This document shows positions 1-4,989 of a stretch of 6,830 bases of DNA, one piece after another. A model generated the notes under the pieces. The model was not told the origin of the DNA and ran no database searches. It saw only the letters and a program-made list of their open reading frames with translations. The first letter of the stretch is position 1. Each line of letters begins with the position of its first letter. Position numbers and translations under genes: made by a program. The stretch comes from Chitinophagaceae bacterium (GTDB taxonomy: Bacteria; Bacteroidota; Bacteroidia; Chitinophagales; Chitinophagaceae), in NCBI GenBank assembly GCA_003456175.1, contig DMPB01000106.1:2021-8850 (forward strand), written 5' to 3'.

Positions 1-1
1 A

Positions 2-607
2 CGGCAAACCAATATCCAAGAATTAGTAGGTATTGCAACCGTGCCGGCGCTTATGAATCAAATCAATGCCAACCTGCTAAAAACACAAAACTTCGAGGCG
101 AATTTAAGTTTTGGAATTTTGCCTTGCGGCAAACATCAGGTGATTTGGTACATGCAATTCAATAGCGAAAAGTATCCACTTACAGATCTTACCGATATTG
201 GCAAAAAGCAATTCACCAAAAAGCATCTGGCTGCCTGGCCCGAAATGGTGCAGAAGGTACTCGCAGCAACAGAATTTTCAAAAGTGTTCTTGTGGGTTAC
301 CCGCGATATGGATGTAATGCCACAGTGGCACCGCGAAAACGTTGTGTTGGCGGGCGATGCGGCACACTTGGCACTACCTTTCACAAGCCAAGGTACCAAT
401 AGTGCTTTAGACGATGCTTTTGAATTGGGTAAGTTATTGGCGAATGCCAATGCCGATACCGATTTTAATGCATTGTTTCAGCAGTATCATACACAGCGGG
501 CTGTTGCTATTGAACGTTATTTGCAGTTTGGTCGCATGCTCGAACAGCGGTTTTTGTATCCAGAGCAGTTTGCCCAAGAAGAAATGCCACTTCCATTGGC
601 AAAATAG
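2..607 (+). CDS. FAD-dependent monooxygenase, C-terminal part (5' end outside window)
   Basis: The reading frame is open from the first bases, so the gene begins to the left of the window; 201 residues are visible. The best landmark is the segment VVLAGDAAHLALPFTSQGTN (bases about 341-400). It matches the second FAD-binding motif of group A flavin monooxygenases (UbiH/PHBH-like), in which the Asp of GD contacts the FAD ribityl chain and the following P-F-x-x-Q-G lines the flavin. The helix after it (SALDDAFELGKLLA) and the region ending near QFGRMLEQRF are also typical. The N-terminal Rossmann GxGxxG motif must lie outside the window. Family knowledge predicts NAD(P)H-dependent hydroxylation or epoxidation of an aromatic or polyene substrate, but the substrate cannot be read from this part. 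A GTG at 41 and an ATG at 53 are in frame but internal to the domain, so they are unlikely starts. The stop is TAG at 605-607; accD follows after 83 bases. Confidence 0.85.
   Translation, partial: RQTNIQELVGIATVPALMNQINANLLKTQNFEANLSFGILPCGKHQVIWYMQFNSEKYPLTDLTDIGKKQFTKKHLAAWPEMVQKVLAATEFSKVFLWVTRDMDVMPQWHRENVVLAGDAAHLALPFTSQGTNSALDDAFELGKLLANANADTDFNALFQQYHTQRAVAIERYLQFGRMLEQRFLYPEQFAQEEMPLPLAK
121..134 (-). repeat. Divergent variant of the dispersed motif (GCC-GCAA-GGC)
   Basis: Read on the minus strand this is GTTTGCCGCAAGGC, 10 of 14 matches to the consensus ATTTACCGTAAGGT. Two of the differences are the paired arm changes also seen at 4474, and one is the second loop base. The arms extend to six perfect pairs (TTTGCC 118-123 with GGCAAA 128-133). 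It lies inside the monooxygenase gene, antisense to the mRNA, where it encodes LPCGK. It could be chance. Confidence 0.3.
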
Positions 608-641
608 CAGCCAGTGTTGCTAGTTGTTCACCTATCGCTTT

Positions 642-655
642 ATTTACCGTAAGGT
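642..655 (+). repeat. Dispersed motif copy, exact (upstream of accD)
   Basis: ATTTACCGTAAGGT, identical to the copies at 3142 (plus) and 4173 (minus). It lies in the 83-base gap between the monooxygenase stop and the accD start, 35 bases before the accD ATG, so it may be in the accD leader. With the neighbouring T and A the arms are TACC/GGTA around GTAA. I see no convincing terminator or TAnnTTTG promoter in this gap. Confidence 0.75.
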
Positions 656-690
656 ACTTATCTTCACCGCCCGATTTTGAAAACTTTGAT

Positions 691-1626
691 ATGAGAAACG
701 ACGAAGATTTTGAAATAAACCTCACCGGTAGCAGCGACGATTTAAATACGCAGTCGCCCACCCAAGAACAGAAAGAATCTGGCTGGTTCAAGCGCTGGCG
801 TAAAGGTATTACTACCAATACTTCTGAAAAGAAAGAAATGCCCGAAGGGCTCTGGAGTAAGTGCCCCGAGTGTAATTATATATGTACTACCAGCGAGCTC
901 GATGAGGCTAAATATGTATGCCCCAAATGTAGCTATCATCACCGCATTGGTAGTCAAGATTATTTCGATATTATTTTCGATGAAGGCAGCCAAACAGCTT
1001 TATTTGAGAATATTCGCAGTAAAGATTTCTTAGGATTTACCGACTTAAAACCTTACGGTAAAAGATTAGACGAAATTCATCATAAAGCAAGCCACCTCAA
1101 AGATAGCATGCGTGTAGCTGCTGGAACAGTGAATGGTAAAGGCTTGGTAATAGCTTGTATGGATTTTGAATTTATCGGTGGTAGCTTGGGTAGTGTAATG
1201 GGCGAAAAATTCAGTCGTGCAGTTGATTATTGTATTGAGCATAAGCTACCATACATGGTTATTAGTAAAAGCGGTGGTGCTCGTATGATGGAGAGTGCCT
1301 TCAGTTTAATGCAGTTAGCCAAAACAAGTGGTAAGCTTAGTCAGCTTAGTGATGCGGGACTTCCCTATATTTCTATGCTTACCGACCCTACTTTTGGTGG
1401 CATTAGTGCCAGCTTTGGTATGTTAGGCGATCTTAATATTGCAGAACCTGGTGCATTAATTGGTTTTGCTGGTCCGCGTGTAATTAAAGAAACTATCAAG
1501 CGAGATTTACCGGAAGGTTTTCAACGTAGTGAGTTTCTGTTAGAACACGGATTCTTAGATAAAATTATCCCACGAACAGAACTTAAAGAAAAGCTCTATC
1601 AAATCATTAGTTTGATTGAAGGCTAG
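691..1626 (+). CDS. accD: Acetyl-CoA carboxylase carboxyltransferase subunit beta
   Basis: AccD pairs with AccA to form the carboxyltransferase that moves CO2 from carboxybiotin on AccB to acetyl-CoA, giving malonyl-CoA for fatty acid synthesis in the cytoplasm. The sequence shows the N-terminal four-cysteine zinc ribbon typical of bacterial AccD (C58-x2-C61, C77-x2-C80), then the crotonase-fold core with SGGARM (residues 194-199), DPTFGGISASFGMLGD (232-247) and LPEGFQRSEFLLEHGFLD (273-290). At 311 residues it is slightly longer than many relatives because of an acidic, Ser/Thr/Gln-rich stretch of about 30 residues before the usual opening (here GWFKRWRKGITT). No in-frame ATG or GTG lies closer to that opening, and none lies between the preceding gene and 691, so ATG 691 is the best start. 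The sequence SKSGGARMMES departs slightly from the common S-x-SGGARMQEG. smpB follows after 23 bases, suggesting cotranscription. Confidence 0.96.
   Translation: MRNDEDFEINLTGSSDDLNTQSPTQEQKESGWFKRWRKGITTNTSEKKEMPEGLWSKCPECNYICTTSELDEAKYVCPKCSYHHRIGSQDYFDIIFDEGSQTALFENIRSKDFLGFTDLKPYGKRLDEIHHKASHLKDSMRVAAGTVNGKGLVIACMDFEFIGGSLGSVMGEKFSRAVDYCIEHKLPYMVISKSGGARMMESAFSLMQLAKTSGKLSQLSDAGLPYISMLTDPTFGGISASFGMLGDLNIAEPGALIGFAGPRVIKETIKRDLPEGFQRSEFLLEHGFLDKIIPRTELKEKLYQIISLIEG
1050..1063 (-). repeat. Dispersed motif copy inside accD
   Basis: The minus strand reads TTTTACCGTAAGGT, 13 of 14 identical to the consensus; only the first base differs. It is antisense to accD, where the codons CCT TAC GGT AAA encode PYGK in a part of AccD that is not strongly conserved. 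A half motif, ATTTACCG at 1035-1042, lies just upstream on the plus strand, so TTTACCG (1036-1042) and CGGTAAA (1056-1062) form a 7-bp inverted repeat. Confidence 0.6.
1505..1518 (+). repeat. Near copy of the dispersed motif in accD (GGAA loop)
   Basis: ATTTACCGGAAGGT has one mismatch to the 14-base consensus, at the second loop base. The codons TTA CCG GAA GGT encode the conserved AccD motif LPEG, so protein constraint plus favoured codons could explain the match. CCGGAAGGT also occurs at about 5666 in the permease (PEG), which supports that caution. Confidence 0.3.
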
Positions 1627-1649
1627 CGAGAAGTGAAGGTGTTAAAGGC

Positions 1650-2090
1650 ATGTCCAAAGAATTAAACAATCGACAAGCATATTTCCATTACCATATAGAC
1701 GACAAATATGTGGCAGGGCTTGTATTGCTTGGTACAGAAGTTAAGAGTATTAGAGAGGGTAAGGTAAGCTTTAATGATAGCTTTTGTTTGTTAGATCAGG
1801 GTGAGTTATGGGTGAGAGGCATGTATATTGCAGAGTATGCTTTAGGTACTACCAACAATCATATTGCTGTACACGATCGTAAGTTGCTGCTTACCAAACG
1901 TGAACTCAAACGCATCACTGCCAAGTTAAAAGAACAAGGCTATACTATTGTACCACTCCGTATTTTCTTTAACGATAAAAACTTAGCCAAAATAGAAATA
2001 GGTATTGCCAAAGGCAAAAAGCTGTACGACAAGCGTGAAACCATCAAGCAACGAGATACAGCTAGAGAAATCAAACGCTACGTTAAGTAA
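1650..2090 (+). CDS. smpB: SsrA-binding protein SmpB (trans-translation)
   Basis: SmpB binds the tRNA-like domain of tmRNA and brings it to ribosomes stalled on broken mRNA, where the nascent chain is tagged for proteolysis and the ribosome released. The whole 146-residue protein matches the family: N-terminal NRQAYFHYHIDDKYVAGLVLLGTEVKSIREG (residues 7-37, the start of the OB-type barrel), VSFNDSF (39-45), the HDRKLLLTKREL helix (75-86), then YTIVPLRIFFNDKNLAKIEIGIAKGKKLYDKRETIKQRD (98-136). The basic tail after KGKK is the part known to enter the mRNA channel; here it ends at IKRYVK, somewhat shorter than the roughly 160-residue enterobacterial protein. ATG 1650 gives the usual N-terminus, and the purine-rich AGAAGTGAAGG lies upstream. 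The tmRNA gene (ssrA) is not in the window. The next gene starts 24 bases after the stop. Confidence 0.97.
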   Translation: MSKELNNRQAYFHYHIDDKYVAGLVLLGTEVKSIREGKVSFNDSFCLLDQGELWVRGMYIAEYALGTTNNHIAVHDRKLLLTKRELKRITAKLKEQGYTIVPLRIFFNDKNLAKIEIGIAKGKKLYDKRETIKQRDTAREIKRYVK

Positions 2091-2114
2091 AATATTCAAT
2101 CCGTCTCCCAAAGC

Positions 2115-3134
2115 ATGTTACTACGCCAAATATCAATGCTTGTATTACTGTTGTTGTGCACTATGTGTACCAAGCTTGAGGCGCAAAACACTGTAAAAGG
2201 TAAGTGGTATGGTGTTGGTAATGTTGAAGTTGCTAATGTTACCAGTAGCTATTTATGCGAACTAATTTTAGAGCAAAAAGGAACTACTGTTACCGGCGAG
2301 TTTAATTATTATTTCAGAAACGGTTATTTCAACAATAAGGTTAAGGGTAAGTATAACCCAGCTACACGAACACTCACATTGCAATTTTTTCCAGTCATTT
2401 ATCACAAATCTGTGAATACGGCCATGGGTGTAGACTGTATGATGGAAGGTAGTTTTAACATGCGTATCTCAAAAGTAGATCAGCAATTGGTAGGTCGCCT
2501 TACGGCAGATGAAACACACGCATATACTTGTCCGTCTATTGTTATTCGGTTTAAGAAGCAATTGAAAGAAACTACGCTTGAAGCTGTAAAAGCGAGTGTA
2601 GATGCCGATACTGCCGTAGCACCAGCTACACCTATCATTGCTACGAAACTTCCAAAAGATATACCCGTTGTAGCTGCAGTTAAAAAGCCGGAAGTAGCTG
2701 TTGTACCAACTAAACCAGTAGCACCACCAACTGTTGTGCCTAACGAGGCACAGTTAAAGCAAAAATCGGCTGTTGAGTTTGTTACACGTACTAAAGTGTT
2801 CATTAAAGCACTAGAAGTAGTCGACGATTCTGTAACGGTTGAGTTGTACGATAACGGCGAATACGATAAAGACTCTATCTCGCTATTCTACAACAACAAA
2901 ATGGTGGTGTTTAAGCAAGAGTTGAATACCAAAACGCCTATTGTAGTAAAATTACCTGTTAGCAACGTGGTAAGTATGAATGAGCTTTCTATGTTAGCAG
3001 AAAATTTAGGTCTCATACCTCCGAATGCTGCTGTAATGATTATTAGAGATTCTCGTAACCGTTACGAGGTTAATCTCACTGCCAATCTTGAAAAGAACGC
3101 TACCATCTTGCTGCGAAAAGTTCCCAAAAAATAA
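2115..3134 (+). CDS. Exported protein of unknown function, two beta-rich domains joined by a Pro/Ala/Val linker
   Basis: I do not recognise a named family. The 339-residue product opens with a classical signal peptide (MLLRQISMLVLLLLCTMC, likely cut after LEA at about residue 23). There is no good lipobox, so a soluble periplasmic or secreted protein is more likely than a lipoprotein. Residues about 25-147 alternate polar and hydrophobic residues as in a small beta-barrel, starting TVKGKWYGVGNVEV, with cysteines at 48, 108 and 139. Residues about 150-215 form a low-complexity linker rich in P, A, V, T and K. The C-terminal domain (about 225-339) begins TKVFIKALEVVDDSVTVELY, then has DNGEYDKDSISLFYNN (246-261) and MLAENLGLIPPNAAVMII (293-310). 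This resembles a beta-sandwich module I associate with exported Bacteroidota proteins (from memory, not searched). ATG 2115 is 24 bases after smpB, which suggests cotranscription; a terminator follows at 3169. A link to SmpB or AccD function is not implied. Confidence 0.85.
   Translation: MLLRQISMLVLLLLCTMCTKLEAQNTVKGKWYGVGNVEVANVTSSYLCELILEQKGTTVTGEFNYYFRNGYFNNKVKGKYNPATRTLTLQFFPVIYHKSVNTAMGVDCMMEGSFNMRISKVDQQLVGRLTADETHAYTCPSIVIRFKKQLKETTLEAVKASVDADTAVAPATPIIATKLPKDIPVVAAVKKPEVAVVPTKPVAPPTVVPNEAQLKQKSAVEFVTRTKVFIKALEVVDDSVTVELYDNGEYDKDSISLFYNNKMVVFKQELNTKTPIVVKLPVSNVVSMNELSMLAENLGLIPPNAAVMIIRDSRNRYEVNLTANLEKNATILLRKVPKK
2497..2510 (-). repeat. Dispersed motif copy inside the exported-protein gene (GCC/GGC arms)
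   Basis: The minus strand reads ATCTGCCGTAAGGC. It shares the 10-base core GCCGTAAGGC with the copy at the rnpB 5' end and differs from that copy at one base. Relative to the main consensus both arm ends are changed together (A to G, T to C). It lies in coding sequence, antisense to the gene, across the codons for RLTAD. Confidence 0.5.
3052..3068. repeat. Perfect 8-bp inverted repeat with one-base centre
   Basis: CTCGTAAC (3052-3059) and GTTACGAG (3061-3068) are exact reverse complements around C3060. It lies near the 3' end of the exported-protein gene, coding for SRNRYE. It could be chance codon choice; a loop of one base is too small for an RNA hairpin without opening inner pairs. Confidence 0.4.
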
Positions 3135-3141
3135 GTACAAC

Positions 3142-3155
3142 ATTTACCGTAAGGT
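3142..3155 (+). repeat. Dispersed motif copy, exact (between stop codon and terminator)
   Basis: ATTTACCGTAAGGT, identical to 642 and to 4173 on minus. With one more base on each side it shares 16 bases (C...G) with the 4173 copy. It begins 7 bases after the stop of the exported-protein gene and ends 13 bases before the terminator stem. Confidence 0.75.
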
Positions 3156-3168
3156 GTAAAAAACAAAG

Positions 3169-3197
3169 CCACCGCTAATGCAGCGGTGGTCTTTTTT
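3169..3197. terminator. Strong, probably bidirectional, intrinsic terminator
   Basis: The stem CCACCGCT (3169-3176) pairs perfectly with AGCGGTGG (3182-3189) around the loop AATGC, followed by CTTTTTT (3191-3197). On the minus strand the stem is followed by CTTTGTTTTTT, from the A-run at 3158-3167. The hairpin can therefore serve the accD-smpB unit from the left and the glycosyltransferase from the right. Confidence 0.88.
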
Positions 3198-3217
3198 ATT
3201 ACCCTTAAAACAAACAA

Positions 3218-4144
3218 CTATGATAAGGCGGGCGCCATTTTTTGCTGATATTTTGTAATGATGGTATGACCTAGTAAAATACCCATTGCTTTTACTAAAA
3301 ATTTGAACCCTTTGTTCATGTAATGCAATTGCCTATAACGCAGTACACGCATGTAATTGAAGCCAATGAACATTACCAAACGTAGTGCAAGTTTAAACGA
3401 GTAAGCCTCGTGTTGATGTAGCATTTCCAAAGCCATCATTCTGCTAAGGCACTGATGATAATAATATTCGGCCCATTTAGCATTGGTTCTATTACTCGTC
3501 ATACGTTCATCGTGATAACGCACAAAATAAATTACCTCATCGGTACACATGAAACGTACATTTCTGAGTAACATTTTAAAGTGCATAATCCACTCTTGCG
3601 AGTTTTTAAGATGCACATCAAAAGGTTCGTTAGGTAGGCATTGCTTACGCCACAAGCCAGCCGCAGTTTGCCATTTGATATTGTTAAAAAGATAATCTTT
3701 AATAGGGTCGAAAGCATAAATTTTGGGGCTCCAAGTAGCTTTACTAAATACTTGCTTGCCACCTTCTACATGAAAAAAGCCGATTTGACTAATACAAACA
3801 TCTATATCAGGATTGTATTTCAGGTAATCAACTTGTAAGGCCAAGGCTTTCGGGGTTAAAATATCATCCGAATCAATCCATTTTATAAACTCGCCTCTTG
3901 CCAGCGATTTGCCAAAGTTTCTGCAAGTATTAGCACCTTTCGGTAAATGCGATGGACGCGTAAAATAATGGATGTTGCTATGCTGGTGCACATACTTACT
4001 AATAATGATAGCAGTTTTATCGGTAGAGCCATCGTCGATAATAATAAGTTCCCAACTTTTATAGGTTTGGGCAATAACGCTTTTAATGGTTTCTTCAATT
4101 AAATGTGCCCTATTAAAAGTGGGCATAATAAGGGATACGAGCAT
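3218..4144 (-). CDS. Family 2 glycosyltransferase (GT-A fold)
   Basis: Transfers a sugar from a nucleotide-sugar donor to an acceptor, probably in polysaccharide or glycolipid synthesis on the cytoplasmic face; the acceptor is unknown. From M at 4144 the 308-residue protein opens MLVSLIMPTFNRAHLIEETI, the typical GT2 start. It then has LIIIDDGSTDKT (33-44), the DxD-type metal and donor site IDSDD (90-94), and the sequence FDVHLKNSQEW (175-185), equivalent to the family's catalytic ED/EW region. The C-terminal 80 residues are basic and hydrophobic and may touch the membrane. The frame stays open upstream to ATG 4282, adding 46 basic residues that do not resemble GT2 proteins. An exact copy of the dispersed motif (4173-4186) falls in that extension. 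Both points favour 4144 as the start. It stands alone, without other polysaccharide genes, and converges on the exported-protein gene. Confidence 0.9.
   Translation of the reverse strand: MLVSLIMPTFNRAHLIEETIKSVIAQTYKSWELIIIDDGSTDKTAIIISKYVHQHSNIHYFTRPSHLPKGANTCRNFGKSLARGEFIKWIDSDDILTPKALALQVDYLKYNPDIDVCISQIGFFHVEGGKQVFSKATWSPKIYAFDPIKDYLFNNIKWQTAAGLWRKQCLPNEPFDVHLKNSQEWIMHFKMLLRNVRFMCTDEVIYFVRYHDERMTSNRTNAKWAEYYYHQCLSRMMALEMLHQHEAYSFKLALRLVMFIGFNYMRVLRYRQLHYMNKGFKFLVKAMGILLGHTIITKYQQKMAPALS
3935..3948 (-). repeat. Near copy of the dispersed motif in the glycosyltransferase gene (GAAA loop)
   Basis: The minus strand reads ATTTACCGAAAGGT, 13 of 14 identical to the consensus; with one flanking base each side it matches the 4173 copy at 15 of 16. 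The only change is the second loop base. The codons encode LPKG within HLPKGAN, so codon preference is an alternative explanation. Confidence 0.4.
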
Positions 4145-4470
4145 GGGTACAGTTTTAGGAGGAGAAGATTTCACCTTACGGTAAATGAAAACTGTGCCAC
4201 TACTGTCGAAGCGCTTTTGCCGTCTTTTTTGAAAAGAAGTTTTATTAAGTTGATTTTTATATGTAGGACTTTTTCTAGCCACTTTTTAAACTTGTTTGCC
4301 TTTTTTGTGCCAAAAGCTAAACAAATTTCACTTTAAAGGTAGCGCTTTTTTATACTTTTTTAAAGTAGTTGGCGTTGAGAAATGCGCCCGAAAAGACAAA
4401 TTTTTTCCATTTATAGGAATTTTATACCATTTTGGGATATTATTCCAATTTGAGTAATGTTAATTGCGAT
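4145..4470. other. AT-rich divergent intergenic region between the glycosyltransferase and rnpB
   Basis: There is no gene here that I can support. On the minus strand the first 138 bases (4145-4282) could be a 46-residue basic extension of the glycosyltransferase, which I consider unlikely. The rest is rich in A and T runs (for example 4346-4361 and 4400-4406). It holds one exact dispersed-motif copy (4173-4186) and the upstream half of the rnpB promoter (TTTG at 4449). On the minus strand I find only a poor promoter candidate, TAGCTTTT (4312-4319), without a well-spaced TTTG. No terminator hairpin is visible. Confidence 0.6.
4173..4186 (-). repeat. Dispersed motif copy, exact (upstream of the glycosyltransferase)
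   Basis: The minus strand reads ATTTACCGTAAGGT, the same 14 bases as the copies at 642 and 3142. It ends 28 bases before the preferred glycosyltransferase start at 4144. The flanks TTC and GAA allow a longer imperfect stem, TTTACC with GGTGAA including one G-T pair. Confidence 0.75.
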
Positions 4471-4478
4471 TACATTTG
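4449..4478 (+). promoter_or_regulatory. Bacteroidota-type housekeeping promoter for rnpB
   Basis: TTTG (4449-4452) and TACATTTG (4471-4478) match the -33 and -7 elements known for the primary sigma factor of Bacteroidota (TTTG and TAnnTTTG), here 18 bases apart. The predicted start of transcription, a few bases after 4478, coincides with the first bases of the RNase P P1 helix near 4483-4485. That agreement makes the assignment fairly secure. Confidence 0.7.
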
Positions 4479-4487
4479 CCGTAAGGC
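4474..4487 (+). repeat. Dispersed motif copy with paired arm changes, at the rnpB 5' end
   Basis: ATTTGCCGTAAGGC differs from the 14-base consensus at two positions, A to G and T to C, which keep the arms complementary (TGCC/GGCA). It overlaps the last five bases of the -7 element and the first bases of the P1 helix. It could be a real member of the repeat family or a site that resembles it because of promoter and P1 constraints. Confidence 0.5.
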
Positions 4488-4818
4488 AGGCTCGCTTCAT
4501 CGCTGTGGTTCGCCACAGAGGAAAGTCTGGACAGCATAGAGCAACCCACCGGTGAATAGCCGGGAACTACCAAGTAGTTACAGCAAGTGCCACAGAAAAT
4601 AACCGCCTTCGGGTAAGGGTGAAAATGTAGGGTAAGAGCCTACGCTATTGGAGGGTAACTTTTAATAGGGGTAAACCTTGGGTGCTGTAATGCCATGTAT
4701 AGGTTCGCTAGAAGAGCGGCTCGTTCAATGAACCAGGGTAGGCAGCACGACCTTGTTGGTAACAGCAAGGCTAGATAAATGATGAAGTAGAAACAGAATC
4801 CGGCTTACGAGGTCTGCC
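4485..4818 (+). ncRNA. rnpB: RNase P RNA, bacterial type A
   Basis: This is the catalytic RNA that, with protein RnpA, removes 5' leaders from pre-tRNAs. Helix P1 joins the ends: GGCAGGCT (4485-4492) with GGTCTGCC (4811-4818), eight pairs including two G-U. P3 is CTGTGG (4503-4508) and CCACAG (4513-4518) closed by TTCG. The conserved core follows: GAGGAAAGTCTGGAC from about 4518, CATAGAGCAACCCACC around 4534-4550, then GTGCCACAGAAAATAACCGCC, GGTAAGGGTGAAAATG and GGTAAGAGCCTACGC in the middle. Near the 3' end come TAGATAAATGATG and ACAGAATCCGGCTTAC. All are hallmarks of RNase P RNA, in the expected order, so the gene looks complete at about 334 bases. Exact ends are inferred from P1, the promoter at 4449-4478 and the T-run after 4818. 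Confidence 0.96.
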
Positions 4819-4825
4819 TTTTTTT
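4811..4825 (+). terminator. Probable rnpB 3' end and terminator
   Basis: The 3' strand of P1 (GGTCTGCC) runs directly into seven T residues (4819-4825). There is no separate strong local hairpin just before the T-run, so P1 pairing with the distant 5' strand, or a weak GGC/GCC stem, would have to serve as the terminator stem. Confidence 0.5.
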
Positions 4826-4844
4826 GCGTACAATTCGCTATTGG

Positions 4845-4861
4845 TGCATATATCTTATGCA
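4845..4861. repeat. Short inverted repeat in the permease upstream region
   Basis: TGCATA (4845-4850) and TATGCA (4856-4861) are separated by five bases. They lie in the 164-base gap between rnpB and the permease gene, about 130 bases before the permease start. This could be an operator-like site or chance; the region is AT-rich. A second weak pair, GTTGT/ACAAC, follows at about 4867-4885. No known riboswitch is recognisable. Confidence 0.25.
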
Positions 4862-4989
4862 TAAATGTTGTAGTTAGCCCCACAACTTTTAATGGTACAC
4901 CGCACATTCAGCAAGTATTTGATGAAGCGTATCTAAATTTCTGTATTTTTCACCCCACGTAACTCCATTTTGAACTGCTAATTATCTGT

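Noticed and set aside
136..450. 104-codon open frame on the minus strand inside the monooxygenase gene
   Set aside because: It lies opposite a well-supported gene with recognisable FAD-binding motifs, and its product resembles no family I know.
608..690. Terminator after the monooxygenase gene
   Set aside because: TAGCA/TGCTA near 605-622 is a weak stem with no T-run, so read-through into accD cannot be excluded.
507..818. 103-codon minus-strand frame across the monooxygenase end and accD start
   Set aside because: It overlaps two real genes on the other strand and shows no domain; it looks like a shadow frame.
1878..1895. GTAAG...CTTAC inverted repeat in smpB
   Set aside because: Five pairs with a six-base spacer in coding sequence is common by chance, and the motif flanks are missing.
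2480..2803. 107-codon minus-strand frame rich in T, A and G
   Set aside because: It is the antisense of the low-complexity Pro/Ala/Val linker of the exported protein, which explains its composition and lack of stops.
4725..4907. 60-codon minus-strand frame over the rnpB 3' end
   Set aside because: Most of it is antisense to the conserved 3' part of RNase P RNA.
4826..4989. Possible riboswitch or leader peptide before the permease
   Set aside because: The region has only weak inverted repeats, no conserved riboswitch core that I recognise, and no terminator-antiterminator pair.
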